From the NCBI GenBank assembly GCA_903847315.1, contig CAINDG010000020.1, positions 1-37,573 on the forward strand: a stretch of DNA of 37,573 bases, in the 5' to 3' direction. The translations under genes and the position numbers were made by a program. The notes beneath the pieces were generated by a model. It saw only the letters and a program-made list of their open reading frames with translations. It did no database searches and had not been told where the DNA came from. This DNA is from an uncultured Planctomycetota bacterium (lineage in GTDB: Bacteria; Planctomycetota; Phycisphaerae; Sedimentisphaerales; UBA12454). Positions 1-7,738 of the stretch are shown piece after piece. Position 1 is the stretch's first letter. Each line of letters starts with the position of its first letter.

Positions 1-671
1 AACAATACATGTACAGTCTTTGATGATGCCGAATCGCTCATCATAAAAGCTGCGTCAATTTTCCCCTCAAGCAGAGCAGCTTGTGCCTCTTCATCGTCTA
101 TTTCCAGGAGAGTCGTCGAACCGCCCGGCTTAATGCCATTCAGGGCCAAAAGTTCTAATGCGAGCACTTGAGTTCCCGTGCCTTTTTCACCGATGGCTAA
201 TTTTTTGTCCGCAAATTGAGAGAGCAAATCAAGAGGTTTCTCACTGCGGTAGAATATAAGCAACGGCTCATAGGCAATGCTGCCCAGTGATATCAATTTG
301 CTGATATTTTGTCCTTTGGCCACTCCTGTTTGTACAAAACCGACATCAACCTTAAATGAAGGATTGTTCAGCCTTTCGAGATTTTCCAACGATCCCTCGG
401 ACTTCAGTATCTTTAGCTGAATACCATTGCGTGCCAGTATTTCGGCATACTTTTCAGCATATCTTTTAAAGCTGGTTCCGTCATCGCCACTGGAAAAGAT
501 AATAGTCTTTGGCGGAGCTGAACGAAAAAACCAGAACAAGGCAATGATTATAACGAGACCCATAAAAATTATGGCACTTAGCGATGCTACGGGGCCAATG
601 CCAAAAGTCTCGTTAAACATTTGCTGAATTCGTGAAAAACCAGCAGAATTGATTTTATTGTTTTCCGTCAT
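1..671 (-). CDS. TAXI/NMT1-type solute-binding protein of a TRAP transporter, C-terminus cut by window edge
   Basis: The minus-strand frame is open from the ATG at 671 to the window edge, about 223 codons. After a short polar N-terminus comes one strongly hydrophobic segment (about residues 28-45, ending in LFWFFRSA). A periplasmic-binding-protein-like region follows, with FSSGDDGTSFKRYAEKYAE, VDVGFVQTGVAKG, LAIGEKGTGTQVLALELL and GKIDAAFMMSD. The order GTSFKRYAE... then IGEKGTGTQ... resembles TAXI-type TRAP or NMT1-like binding proteins, which capture small carboxylates outside the membrane. The hydrophobic segment looks like an uncleaved anchor rather than a classical signal peptide. The permease is not in view. 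The gene lies 28 nt downstream of rpe on the same strand. Family assignment is moderately sure; the substrate is unknown. Confidence 0.68.
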   Translation of the reverse strand, partial: MTENNKINSAGFSRIQQMFNETFGIGPVASLSAIIFMGLVIIIALFWFFRSAPPKTIIFSSGDDGTSFKRYAEKYAEILARNGIQLKILKSEGSLENLERLNNPSFKVDVGFVQTGVAKGQNISKLISLGSIAYEPLLIFYRSEKPLDLLSQFADKKLAIGEKGTGTQVLALELLALNGIKPGGSTTLLEIDDEEAQAALLEGKIDAAFMMSDSASSKTVHVL

Positions 672-699
672 AATATTGATCCCTCATGGGGGTTAAGCA

Positions 700-1374
700 T
701 TATTTTACGCAGGCGTTGCGAATTGCCTCTATTGCTTTCGCTCTATCTGGTTTTCCGAAAATCGCATTTCCCGCCACGAGCGTATCTGCTCCTAATTCGG
801 TTACAATAGACGCGGTTTTGGAATCTATTCCTCCATCGACTTCAATCCTTATATCCGGCCCGACGATTTGCCGAATCGGCTTGATTTTATTAGCGGCCGC
901 CTGAATGAAACTCTGGCCGCCAAAGCCCGGATGAACCGTCATAACGAGAATCATATCCGCCAGATGCGCGTATTTTTCTATTTTTGATACAGGCGTTTCA
1001 GGATTTAAACACAGACCCGCCGAAATGCCCGCATCGTGTATTTTTTTTATAAGGTCAGCCGGATTGGGAGCAACTTCGATATGGAATGTGATATTATCGA
1101 CACCCGCCTTAATAAAGGCCTCTGCGTATTTGGCCGGTTCCATTATCATCAGGTGGCTGTCGAAAAATAGATTCGAATATTTTCGCAGTTTCTCGATGAC
1201 AGGGGGGCCGAAGGTTATATTCGGCACGAAATGCCCGTCCATAACGTCGAGGTGTACCATTTTCAGACCTGCTTTTTCGACCTGTCCGATTTCATCGGCA
1301 AGTTTGGCGAAGTCCGCACTCAATATCGATGGCGCGATTTCAATTGTTCCGACTTTTGGTAGTTTTCCAATCAT
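700..1374 (-). CDS. rpe: Ribulose-phosphate 3-epimerase
   Basis: This 224-residue protein has the usual length for the family. It interconverts ribulose 5-phosphate and xylulose 5-phosphate in the cytosolic pentose phosphate pathway. It is a (beta/alpha)8 barrel that reads APSILSADF near residue 14, then the metal and catalytic cluster HLDVMDGHFVPN (H41, D43), then DSHLM (H74), MTVHPGFGGQ, and EVDGGI with D180. All key metal ligands and catalytic aspartates are present. The ATG at 1374 lies directly behind a purine-rich, repetitive leader that probably includes the ribosome binding site. It is downstream of the DUF1646 transporter and upstream of the binding-protein gene on the same strand, but a shared function is not evident. 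Confidence 0.97.
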   Translation of the reverse strand: MIGKLPKVGTIEIAPSILSADFAKLADEIGQVEKAGLKMVHLDVMDGHFVPNITFGPPVIEKLRKYSNLFFDSHLMIMEPAKYAEAFIKAGVDNITFHIEVAPNPADLIKKIHDAGISAGLCLNPETPVSKIEKYAHLADMILVMTVHPGFGGQSFIQAAANKIKPIRQIVGPDIRIEVDGGIDSKTASIVTELGADTLVAGNAIFGKPDRAKAIEAIRNACVK

Positions 1375-1378
1375 TAAG

Positions 1379-1436
1379 TTTCCTTATTTTCCTTACTTCT
1401 TTGCTTCTTTACTTCCTTATTTCTTTACTTCCCTTT
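1379..1436 (-). repeat. Degenerate purine-rich microrepeat in the rpe leader
   Basis: On the minus strand this stretch is almost entirely purine plus T, built from imperfect copies of AAGTAAAGAA and AAGTAAGGAA. It fills the gap between the DUF1646 stop and the rpe start, so it contributes the only Shine-Dalgarno-like bases (AAGGAAA) for rpe. Nothing else is visible in it. Confidence 0.6.
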
Positions 1437-1460
1437 AACATAGATTATATTAAAATTTCA

Positions 1461-2513
1461 TCACAGGACAAAGAGGATAATTACAAAAAATACAATCATT
1501 ATGACCATTCCTAACGGAACGCCGTACACTGCCCATTCTTTACTCTTTATGGATAGTTTATTTGCGCAAATGATATTTGGAATATTGCCCGGAATCAGCA
1601 TTCCGCCCGCGATTAAAAGTCCCAGCAGTATGCACTCGATTGTCGCCGCCGGCATATTTGGCGATAGTTCTGCCGCCGTAAGCGTGGCGTTATCCAGAAT
1701 CGCAGAGATTATATTGACCCAGAAAAGAGCTTTTGCCGAGGCATTGACTAAGTACCGCTCCACCAGCGGAGTAAAACCTGTGCCGAGAAGGACAAGTGCG
1801 AAGACGAAGATATAAACTTTCAAAGTTCTGGAGAGAATATCTTTGATATATTCGGGTTTGTCTTCCTTTAACTCCGTATGCTTGATAATCTTTTTCTCTA
1901 AAAATGTCGCGAGGATTCCAAGAGCGAAAACCGGCGGAATTACCCATACGCCGAGCATTCGAAGCAGAAAAAAGAAATCGGCGTTGTGCGGCGGGCCTTT
2001 CAGCTTTGCGACGGCGATTGTAGCGAGCGGTTCACCCAGCGGGGTAAGAACTGCGCCAAGGCCGATAGCGAAACAGGCGATAACAACAATTCTGACTTCG
2101 GTTTTTCTGTGGAGCTTCATTGCGCTGACGATTTCGACGAGAATTAAAGCCGCGATGATGGCGGTAATAACACTGCTAAGCAGTCCCAGCACAACGACTA
2201 TCAGGAACATCAGCGTTCCATATCCGAACCGCTTTGCTATCGCCAATGTCCATTTGTGCAGTTTCGGCCGAATTATCTCAAACAGAAAGCCGGCAATCAG
2301 AACCGCAAGCGTAATTTTAATCGGGTCGAGAATCGCTTCGTGCAATAAATGCCACGACCACAGCCGCGATACGCTTACGGAAAGAACGCCCATTATCAGC
2401 AGGAACGCTTCAAGGTCTTCTTCCACTCTTTTGGACAGAAAAGGCAGCAGCAGAACCATTCCCATAATGGTTCCTAATCCGCCAATCAGCCATAAATCAT
2501 TGTGCATAAACAT
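1461..2513 (-). CDS. DUF1646 family membrane transporter (putative cation antiporter)
   Basis: This polytopic inner-membrane protein of about 350 residues has roughly nine or ten hydrophobic segments. Diagnostic stretches are LTPLGEPLATIAVAKL in the middle and GNIPNIICANKL near the C-terminus, plus an Asn/Asp-containing helix, ISAILDNATLTAAEL. These match DUF1646 and the wider ion-transporter (NhaD/ArsB-like) superfamily, for which cation transport is proposed but not well proven. The conserved charged residues inside membrane segments (E in GEPLA, D in LDNAT) suit ion coupling. The start is uncertain: a GTG at 2519 and ATGs at 2513 and 2507 lie in one frame and none has a clear ribosome binding site. 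It reads into rpe. The ion carried cannot be told from the sequence. Confidence 0.82.
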   Translation of the reverse strand: MFMHNDLWLIGGLGTIMGMVLLLPFLSKRVEEDLEAFLLIMGVLSVSVSRLWSWHLLHEAILDPIKITLAVLIAGFLFEIIRPKLHKWTLAIAKRFGYGTLMFLIVVVLGLLSSVITAIIAALILVEIVSAMKLHRKTEVRIVVIACFAIGLGAVLTPLGEPLATIAVAKLKGPPHNADFFFLLRMLGVWVIPPVFALGILATFLEKKIIKHTELKEDKPEYIKDILSRTLKVYIFVFALVLLGTGFTPLVERYLVNASAKALFWVNIISAILDNATLTAAELSPNMPAATIECILLGLLIAGGMLIPGNIPNIICANKLSIKSKEWAVYGVPLGMVIMIVFFVIILFVL

Positions 2514-2759
2514 TCTCACTGAAAACCGTGATTAATCCCGGCTTTTATAATAATAGATTTTCGCTCGTTTGCAACAATATCTTATGTGTGGGTTGTGTGG
2601 GGGCGGGGTTGATTATTGCGAAGATATCGCAGGTAAAACAAAAAATGCTGCCAGTTTTTTCCTTTTACCTTTTTCCTGACCTGATTATAATAGGAGCAGT
2701 ATCTTTCAACATACCTGATGAGCCAACTGTTAACGTAGCGTTAATTGAAAGGGGCAAGT

Positions 2760-3335
2760 ATGTCGTTAACGGAAAGAGAACTGTGGGCGGTGCTTCACGG
2801 CATGTGCCTTGGGGCGGTATTTCTATTAGCATTTAGCGGCGTGATGGTAGAACTGTGGGGTTTGCGAAAAGAGTTGGTAACCGAGGCCGGCATCCAAAAG
2901 TCCGTGCGGCGGCTGATAATCGGCACATGGACAATGGCAGTTGTGGCCTGGCTGACGGTCATAAGCGGCACATATATTGTTTACCCCTGGTATCGTGCCA
3001 AACCGCCCGTACAGCCCGCAGCGGCTGTATCAGCATCGGCCGTAGCAGCGGCGGAAAAAAACGATTTGACGCAATATCCCAAGGCGTATCTGATGGCCAG
3101 TCCAAACACCTCTCAATGGCACACGTTTGGTATGGAATGGAAAGAGCATGTTGCCTGGTTCAGCCCGATTCTGGTTACGGCGGTGGCATTTATTGTGAGC
3201 CGTTACCGCGGCCAGTTGGCGCAGGACAAAATGTTGCGATGGTCGGTAATGACGCTGTTTGTACTCAGCTTTGCTGCAGCGGCAGTGGCGGGTTTATTTG
3301 GCGCCTTTATCACAAAAGCTGCGCCCCTGCATTGA
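2760..3335 (+). CDS. Conserved four-helix membrane protein, function unknown
   Basis: I do not recognise this 191-residue protein by name. The ATG at 2760 is preceded by GAAAGGGG at a good distance; an upstream in-frame TTG at 2745 would run through that site. Four hydrophobic segments are visible: residues about 15-35, 60-80, 130-145 and 160-185. Between helices 2 and 3 sits an Ala/Pro-rich stretch and the motif WHTFGMEWKEHVAWFSP. Histidines in helix 1 (LHGMCLG) and in that loop could bind haem or metal, as in small membrane cytochromes, but this is speculation. It is followed 12 nt later by a second small membrane protein, and the two probably form a bicistronic unit. It diverges from the DUF1646 gene. 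Confidence 0.8.
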   Translation: MSLTERELWAVLHGMCLGAVFLLAFSGVMVELWGLRKELVTEAGIQKSVRRLIIGTWTMAVVAWLTVISGTYIVYPWYRAKPPVQPAAAVSASAVAAAEKNDLTQYPKAYLMASPNTSQWHTFGMEWKEHVAWFSPILVTAVAFIVSRYRGQLAQDKMLRWSVMTLFVLSFAAAAVAGLFGAFITKAAPLH

Positions 3336-3347
3336 AAGGATTAAACT

Positions 3348-3671
3348 ATGGAAACAAAACAAACACTTAATAACGGCCCCGCGGCGGCGGCGATTCTGGC
3401 GGCGGGAATCGGAAGCTTTGCCTTTGGATTGGCGGTATGCCTTTCACAAGCCGTCAAAGCGGTAGCGAATTTCTTCACTTTCTCTGTGGCGGTTGGGCCT
3501 CTGGCCGGAAAGACCACTTCGTCAATTGTCGTTTGGCTGGTTAGCTGGATTATACTCAGCCTGATGTTGAAAAATCGGCAGGTAAGTCTTGCCAAAGTGT
3601 TCGCAGCGGCATTAGTGCTGATTGCGCTGGGACTGCTGGGTACATTTCCGCCATTTTACGACATGCTCTGA
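3348..3671 (+). CDS. Small three-helix membrane protein, function unknown
   Basis: This 107-residue protein has three predicted membrane helices (about residues 13-30, 52-72 and 83-100). The middle helix is Trp-rich (VVWLVSWIILSLML). The start ATG has AAAGGA 7 nt upstream, placed just after the stop of the preceding membrane protein gene. Translation is therefore likely coupled and the two products may form a complex. No catalytic motif is visible. The unit ends at the bidirectional hairpin at 3720-3746. I cannot assign a function. Confidence 0.78.
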   Translation: METKQTLNNGPAAAAILAAGIGSFAFGLAVCLSQAVKAVANFFTFSVAVGPLAGKTTSSIVVWLVSWIILSLMLKNRQVSLAKVFAAALVLIALGLLGTFPPFYDML

Positions 3672-3719
3672 AAATAGACCTCACAAAGGCTGTATTTTTT
3701 TATTTTAAAAGAAACAAAA

Positions 3720-3746
3720 AAGGCCGCCGGATTTCCCAGCGGCCTT
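3720..3746. terminator. Bidirectional rho-independent terminator
   Basis: The perfect 8-bp stem AAGGCCGC / GCGGCCTT has an 11-nt loop. It is flanked by TTTT on the plus strand and by a run of Ts on the minus strand, so it can stop both the small membrane-protein operon and the converging pgk transcript. Confidence 0.85.
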
Positions 3747-3756
3747 TTATTCTATT

Positions 3757-3790
3757 CCCTAAACCCTATCCCCTGTACCCTATACCCTAT
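3757..3790. repeat. Degenerate CCCTAT-type microrepeat at the pgk 3' end
   Basis: About five imperfect copies of CCCTAT/CCCTAA/CCCTGTA lie head to tail and run just into the pgk stop codon. The repeat is strand-asymmetric, like the purine repeat before rpe. No protein or RNA role is visible. Confidence 0.5.
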
Positions 3791-5025
3791 TTCTCGTCAA
3801 GTATCTCAAGGCATTTGAATTTTTTACCTTCCATAAACTCAAGGCTTGCTCCGCCGCCCGTGGAAACGTGACTTACTCGTTTATTGAGTCCCATTTTCTT
3901 TATGGCGCTTGCGCTGTCACCGCCGCCGATAACGCTTATCGCGCCTTCATCGGTTGCCTTGGCCACCGCGTTAGCGACTGCCTTTGTGCCTATATCGAAA
4001 GGCTGCATCTCGAATACGCCCATTGGTCCGTTCCATACGACCGTTTTCGCGCCTTCGAGTTTCTTAACGAACAGCTTTATAGTTTCCGGCCCGATATCTA
4101 CGCCTTGCCAGCCGTCCGGAATATTTCCCGCGACGACTTTATTGGCTGCGTTGGCCTTTATTTCCTGAGAGATTACCGTATCGACCGGCAGCACTAATTC
4201 GCATCCGCCTTTTGCCGCCGTTGCCATTAATTCTTTTGCCTTATCGACGAATTCGTCTTCGCAAAGGCTTTTTCCGACCGACAGTCCCTTGGCCTTGAAG
4301 AATGTATAAGCCATTGCTCCGCCGATGAGTATTTTATCGACTTTTTTCATAAGGTTTTCGATGACTTTGAGTTTATCGGAAACTTTCGCTCCGCCCAGGA
4401 TAGCGACGAATGGTTTTTTAGGCTTGTTTAGAGCATCGTCGAGGAATTTTAATTCTTTTTCGACGAGGAATCCGATAACCCTGTCTTTCCCCTTCATCAT
4501 TTCCGGCACGGTGTACATCGATGCGTTATCGCGGTGAGCCGTTCCGAACGCGTCATCGACATATACATCGCCCAGCGCCGCGATTTGTTTTGCGAAATCG
4601 TCTTTTGCTTTTCGCAGTGCGGGGTCTTCTTTTGCATTTTTATCTTTTATTTCTTCAGCTTTATAGAAGCGCACATTTTCCAGCAGCATTACATCTCCCG
4701 GCTTTAAAGCCGCTGCCTTTTTCTTTACATCGTCCCCGATGCAGTCATTTGCGAATATAACGTTTTTCTTCAGCAGTTCGCCGAGTTTTTTAGCGACCGG
4801 TGCCATAGAAAATTCCGGTTTCTTCTCGCCGTCCGGCCTGCCCAGATGGCTCATCAATATTACAGAGCCGCCTTTATCGATAATTGTTTTGATAGTCGGC
4901 AGGGCAGCGACGATTCTCGAATCGCTGGTGATATTCTGGTTTGCATCGAGCGGCACGTTGAAATCAACTCGCATCAGGACTTTCTTGCCTTTAACGTCTA
5001 TATCAGCAACTGTTTTCTTTGCCAT
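3787..5025 (-). CDS. pgk: Phosphoglycerate kinase
   Basis: This 412-residue cytosolic glycolytic enzyme transfers phosphate between 1,3-bisphosphoglycerate and ADP. Visible motifs are RVDFNVPLD (D21, N23) at the start of the N-domain, SHLGRPDG (H60, R63), LLENVRFYKAEE, GTAHRDNASMYTVP, ILGGAKVSDKL, the nucleotide-site stretch VVWNGPMGVFE, and the C-terminal GGGDSASA followed by HVSTGGGASLEF. It is full length with no missing key residues. AAAGGAT precedes the ATG. It lies downstream of gapA on the same strand, but a repeat element and the gapA terminator lie between, so it may have its own promoter. It converges on the membrane-protein pair. Confidence 0.98.
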   Translation of the reverse strand: MAKKTVADIDVKGKKVLMRVDFNVPLDANQNITSDSRIVAALPTIKTIIDKGGSVILMSHLGRPDGEKKPEFSMAPVAKKLGELLKKNVIFANDCIGDDVKKKAAALKPGDVMLLENVRFYKAEEIKDKNAKEDPALRKAKDDFAKQIAALGDVYVDDAFGTAHRDNASMYTVPEMMKGKDRVIGFLVEKELKFLDDALNKPKKPFVAILGGAKVSDKLKVIENLMKKVDKILIGGAMAYTFFKAKGLSVGKSLCEDEFVDKAKELMATAAKGGCELVLPVDTVISQEIKANAANKVVAGNIPDGWQGVDIGPETIKLFVKKLEGAKTVVWNGPMGVFEMQPFDIGTKAVANAVAKATDEGAISVIGGGDSASAIKKMGLNKRVSHVSTGGGASLEFMEGKKFKCLEILDEK

Positions 5026-5049
5026 AACTCATCATCCTTTAAAGTAGTG

Positions 5050-5129
5050 GTCATTTCGACCGAAATGAGTCCCGATTTATCGGGACGAATGTAGCGGAGA
5101 AATCCGGCGAAGCCTTCGCTCGAAATGAC
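5050..5129. repeat. 80-bp palindromic interspersed repeat (REP/MITE-like)
   Basis: The element begins GTCATTTCGACCGAA and ends TTCGCTCGAAATGAC, so its ends are imperfect inverted repeats. An internal palindrome GTCCCGATTTATCGGGAC sits in between, along with AGCGGAGAAATCC. Sequences of this type are known as dispersed non-coding repeats in many bacterial genomes. Here it fills the gapA-pgk gap. No transposase is present. Confidence 0.72.
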
Positions 5130-5151
5130 AAATGGTTTTTAAAAGAACATT

Positions 5152-5183
5152 AAAAAAAAGCCCCTGTCTTTCACGGCAGGGGC
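5152..5183 (-). terminator. Rho-independent terminator of gapA
   Basis: On the minus strand a 7-bp stem GCCCCTG / CAGGGGC with a 10-nt loop is followed by eight Ts. It starts just after the gapA stop. Confidence 0.9.
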
Positions 5184-5191
5184 CATTAATT

Positions 5192-6202
5192 TTACATAGC
5201 TGCGATTTTCGCGATGATGTCAACAGTGCGGTTCGAATAGCCCCACTCGTTATCGTACCAGCTGACAACTTTAATGAAATTGCCCATTGCCATAGTGCAG
5301 AGCGAATCGAATACGCTCGAGCTTGGATTGCCGATAATGTCTGAGCTTACGATAGGCTCATCGCAATACTGCAGAATGCCTTTAAGATTGCCTTCCGCGG
5401 CTTTCTTAAGAGCGGCGTTAATTTCAGCGATGGTAACTTCTTTTTCCAGTTCTGCGGTCAAGTCAACGCAGCTTCCTACGATAACCGGCACGCGGAGCGC
5501 GAATCCATCGAGTTTGCCCTTCAGTGCTGGTATAACTTCGCCCAGTGCCTTTGCTGCGCCGGTGGTTGTCGGAATAATATTTTGTGCCGCTGCTCTTGCC
5601 CTGCGAAGGTCGCTGTGAATCATATCGGCGACGTTCTGGTCATTTGTATAGCCGTGAACGGTTGTCATCAGACCTTTCTTAATCCCGAATGCCTCCTGAA
5701 GAACCTTTGCCAGCGGGGCAAGACAGTTGGTCGTGCAGCTTGCGTTTGAGATGCAGTTCATAGCTTTAGTTACTGTATTATCATTTACGCCCATCACGCA
5801 GGTGCAGTCGATTTTGTCTTTTGCAGGAACGGTCAAAACAACTTTACGTGCTCCCGCCTTGATGTGGTCGCCGTATCCGCCTTTTGGCGATTCTTTGCTG
5901 CGGAAAATACCGGTCGATTCCACTACGACATCGATGCCCATTGCCTTCCAAGGCAGTTCTGCCGGATTTTTCACCGCCAGAACCTTAATGTTTTTGCCGT
6001 TAATTGTAATCGTATCGTCCTTGACGGCGACGGTGCCTTTCCATGGTCCCATTACGGTATCATATTTAAACAGGTGTGCCAAAGCCGCGGCGTTGGATAA
6101 ATCGTTGATTGCCACCAGCTCCATATCTTTCCTGTTCATAATGATTCTTGCCACTGCTCTGCCGATTCGGCCGAAACCGTTAATACCTACTTTTGTCGCC
6201 AT
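5192..6202 (-). CDS. gapA: Glyceraldehyde-3-phosphate dehydrogenase, type I
   Basis: This 336-residue cytosolic enzyme oxidises glyceraldehyde 3-phosphate to 1,3-bisphosphoglycerate with NAD. The N-terminal Rossmann motif GFGRIGR (from residue 9) is followed by VAINDL; the Asp at 34 favours NAD over NADP. The catalytic site SNASCTTNC places Cys156, with His183 in [10 protein letters not shown]. The substrate-binding loops [20 protein letters not shown] and the C-terminal [12 protein letters not shown] are intact. AAAGGAG precedes the ATG at good spacing. The gene ends at a clear terminator. A catabolic or dual role is likely, since no second paralogue is in view. Confidence 0.98.
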   Translation of the reverse strand: MATKVGINGFGRIGRAVARIIMNRKDMELVAINDLSNAAALAHLFKYDTVMGPWKGTVAVKDDTITINGKNIKVLAVKNPAELPWKAMGIDVVVESTGIFRSKESPKGGYGDHIKAGARKVVLTVPAKDKIDCTCVMGVNDNTVTKAMNCISNASCTTNCLAPLAKVLQEAFGIKKGLMTTVHGYTNDQNVADMIHSDLRRARAAAQNIIPTTTGAAKALGEVIPALKGKLDGFALRVPVIVGSCVDLTAELEKEVTIAEINAALKKAAEGNLKGILQYCDEPIVSSDIIGNPSSSVFDSLCTMAMGNFIKVVSWYDNEWGYSNRTVDIIAKIAAM

Positions 6203-6287
6203 TTGAAAAACTCCTTTAAAAATAAAGATTTATGGTTTTATTTGCAGCCATAAGGTTTTTTGAGAAAATCGTCTCATTATCTCAAGT

Positions 6288-6308
6288 GTTTTTGTACCTT
6301 TGTGGCTA
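6288..6308. repeat. Copy of the TTTGTGGCTA repeat family, left of the nuclease islet
   Basis: GTTTTTGTACCTTTGTGGCTA resembles the better copies at 8769-8792 and 8960-9035, on the other side of the nuclease islet. It is degenerate and non-coding. Confidence 0.45.
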
Positions 6309-6392
6309 TTAACAGGGTTTTATCCCGCCGCTGCTATAATTTTCGGAACGCCGATTTTAGGGATGGCGCCGGAAACTGTCAAGTAGATTATT

Positions 6393-6436
6393 TATCACGA
6401 ATTAACACGAATTTTAATCACAGATTACACGGATTT
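6393..6436. repeat. Degenerate ATTAACACGAATTT / CAGATTACACGG repeat
   Basis: This stretch contains CACGAATTAACACGAATTTT followed by AATCACAGATTACACGGATTT, a tandem of a roughly 15-base degenerate unit. Such sequence is familiar as intergenic filler in several bacterial genomes. A related run lies at 35681-35740 near the 5S gene. Confidence 0.5.
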
Positions 6437-6484
6437 ACCGAAGGCGGATAAATTTTTCAACAGACACAACGTCTCTTATTTATT

Positions 6485-7447
6485 CTAATTTAGTTTGTTT
6501 GATAAATCTGAGGGTATAATTTCAATGGTTTCTAAAATACCTCTTTTGGATGCAGACTCCTCGTATTGATATAAATCGACAATCACAAAAAAAATAGTTT
6601 TGTTATTATGTGAATAATATGGTGTATGGTGAGCCTTGTCTTCTAAAGAAAAGCTTAAACTTTCTTTACAAGTTTTAAAAATTATAAGATATCCAACAGA
6701 TTCATTGTAATCTACCGTATAAGTGTATAATTGATTAAAACCACTCAATATATAATCTTTTCCCTTCCCTTTTTGAGGATTGAATATTTTTGCATCAATT
6801 AACAAACGATCCTCTCCAATTTGTGATGATATTAAATCAATTTCCCCGGAAACTGAGCTAGGTTCTATATAATACTCTATGCCTTGATCGTATAAGTACT
6901 CGTAAAGATTTAATGCAAGGTTTTTTTCTCCTTTTTGAGTATCGTTCGTCCATAAATTAAAAAGGCTTTCACGTTTAAACCATTCTATCATTCTTTTATA
7001 TTTTTGTATTACTGACAGAATGGCACGAGCGTCATCAAGATGTTCATCCAAATAGTCGTAGAATGGTTCCAGAAAAATATCTTTAAATGATTCAAGAATA
7101 TTATTGAAGTTTGTCTCGTGACTATAGTGGTGGGCAATGTTCACCTCAATCATGTTGTCATCCGAATTGACACAGCGATTTAATACAAAGTAGCAAGCTG
7201 CTGCATTTTCCAATTCATTGTCAAACACAATAGCTTGTTCGGATGAAAATAGTTTTTCCACCTCTTTATCTATATGCCCCTTAGTCTTTTCTAATTCTTC
7301 TATGATACCAATAAATATTGGATAACTTTGTACAAATCCCCAGAATTGTTTTAAAGCATAATGAAATATTTGATAATCAGTGGAATTCAATCTTCGCACA
7401 CGTTTTTGTAATTTATAACGAAGCTGTTGTAACTGGTCATTTTTCAT
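6485..7447 (-). CDS. PD-(D/E)XK nuclease-like protein, third gene of the AT-rich islet
   Basis: This 320-residue protein has no family name that I recognise. The N-terminal 170 residues are helical and charged. Residues about 174-260 read like a PD-(D/E)XK nuclease core: a helix with E174/E183, then VSGEIDLISS (E202, D204), LLIDAKIF (D218, K220) and GFNQLYTYTVDY (Q239), then a hydrophobic strand VGYLIIFK. That order of acidic residue, D-x-K, then Gln helix is the family signature. The ATG follows AAAGGGA and lies 10 nt after the zinc-ribbon gene, so the three genes form an operon. Codon use is clearly more AT-rich than in gapA or pgk, which suggests transfer. DNA cleavage or defence is inferred only. 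Confidence 0.72.
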   Translation of the reverse strand: MKNDQLQQLRYKLQKRVRRLNSTDYQIFHYALKQFWGFVQSYPIFIGIIEELEKTKGHIDKEVEKLFSSEQAIVFDNELENAAACYFVLNRCVNSDDNMIEVNIAHHYSHETNFNNILESFKDIFLEPFYDYLDEHLDDARAILSVIQKYKRMIEWFKRESLFNLWTNDTQKGEKNLALNLYEYLYDQGIEYYIEPSSVSGEIDLISSQIGEDRLLIDAKIFNPQKGKGKDYILSGFNQLYTYTVDYNESVGYLIIFKTCKESLSFSLEDKAHHTPYYSHNNKTIFFVIVDLYQYEESASKRGILETIEIIPSDLSNKLN

Positions 7448-7457
7448 ATAATCCCTT

Positions 7458-7694
7458 TTAGATTTTTATATCAAATGATAAATCCCCTAAAGAATCTTCG
7501 AGTTTCTGTATAGCCTTCTTAATAGAACGAATTGCTTTTCTACATTCATTCATTTGGTCATCTAAGCAAATATTAATTTTGCATCCACGACAAATAATTA
7601 CGTCCCGTAAACGTGCTTGTTTTAAGTTAATAATATTATAAAAACCACATGCCGGGCACGCAAAATCAATATTTTGTCTGTCAAAATTTAACAT
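7458..7694 (-). CDS. Small zinc-ribbon protein of the islet
   Basis: This 78-residue protein starts with a two-knuckle zinc ribbon, CPAC (C13, C16) and CRGC (C35, C38). A charged helical tail follows (NECRKAIRSIKKAIQKLEDSL) that could form a short coiled coil. Small ribbon-plus-helix proteins of this kind often accompany nucleases or phage-related genes, but no function is established here. It is preceded by GAGGA about 10 nt before the ATG. It sits 44 nt after the HNH gene and 10 nt before the PD-(D/E)XK-like gene, all on one strand. The product may bind DNA or a partner protein; this is inference. Confidence 0.75.
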   Translation of the reverse strand: MLNFDRQNIDFACPACGFYNIINLKQARLRDVIICRGCKINICLDDQMNECRKAIRSIKKAIQKLEDSLGDLSFDIKI

Positions 7695-7738
7695 TACATA
7701 ATCTTCCTCTTGTGCGATGTACTCAAATTTTTAAAGTT

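Noticed and set aside
1843-2535. Long plus-strand frame of 230 codons opposite the DUF1646 gene
   Set aside because: It has no domain signature, unnatural Arg/Ser/Thr-rich composition and lies fully antisense to a well-supported membrane protein.
3757-3790. CCCTAA/CCCTAT run resembling telomere repeat
   Set aside because: Units are too few and too degenerate, and the tract is internal to the chromosome and runs into pgk.
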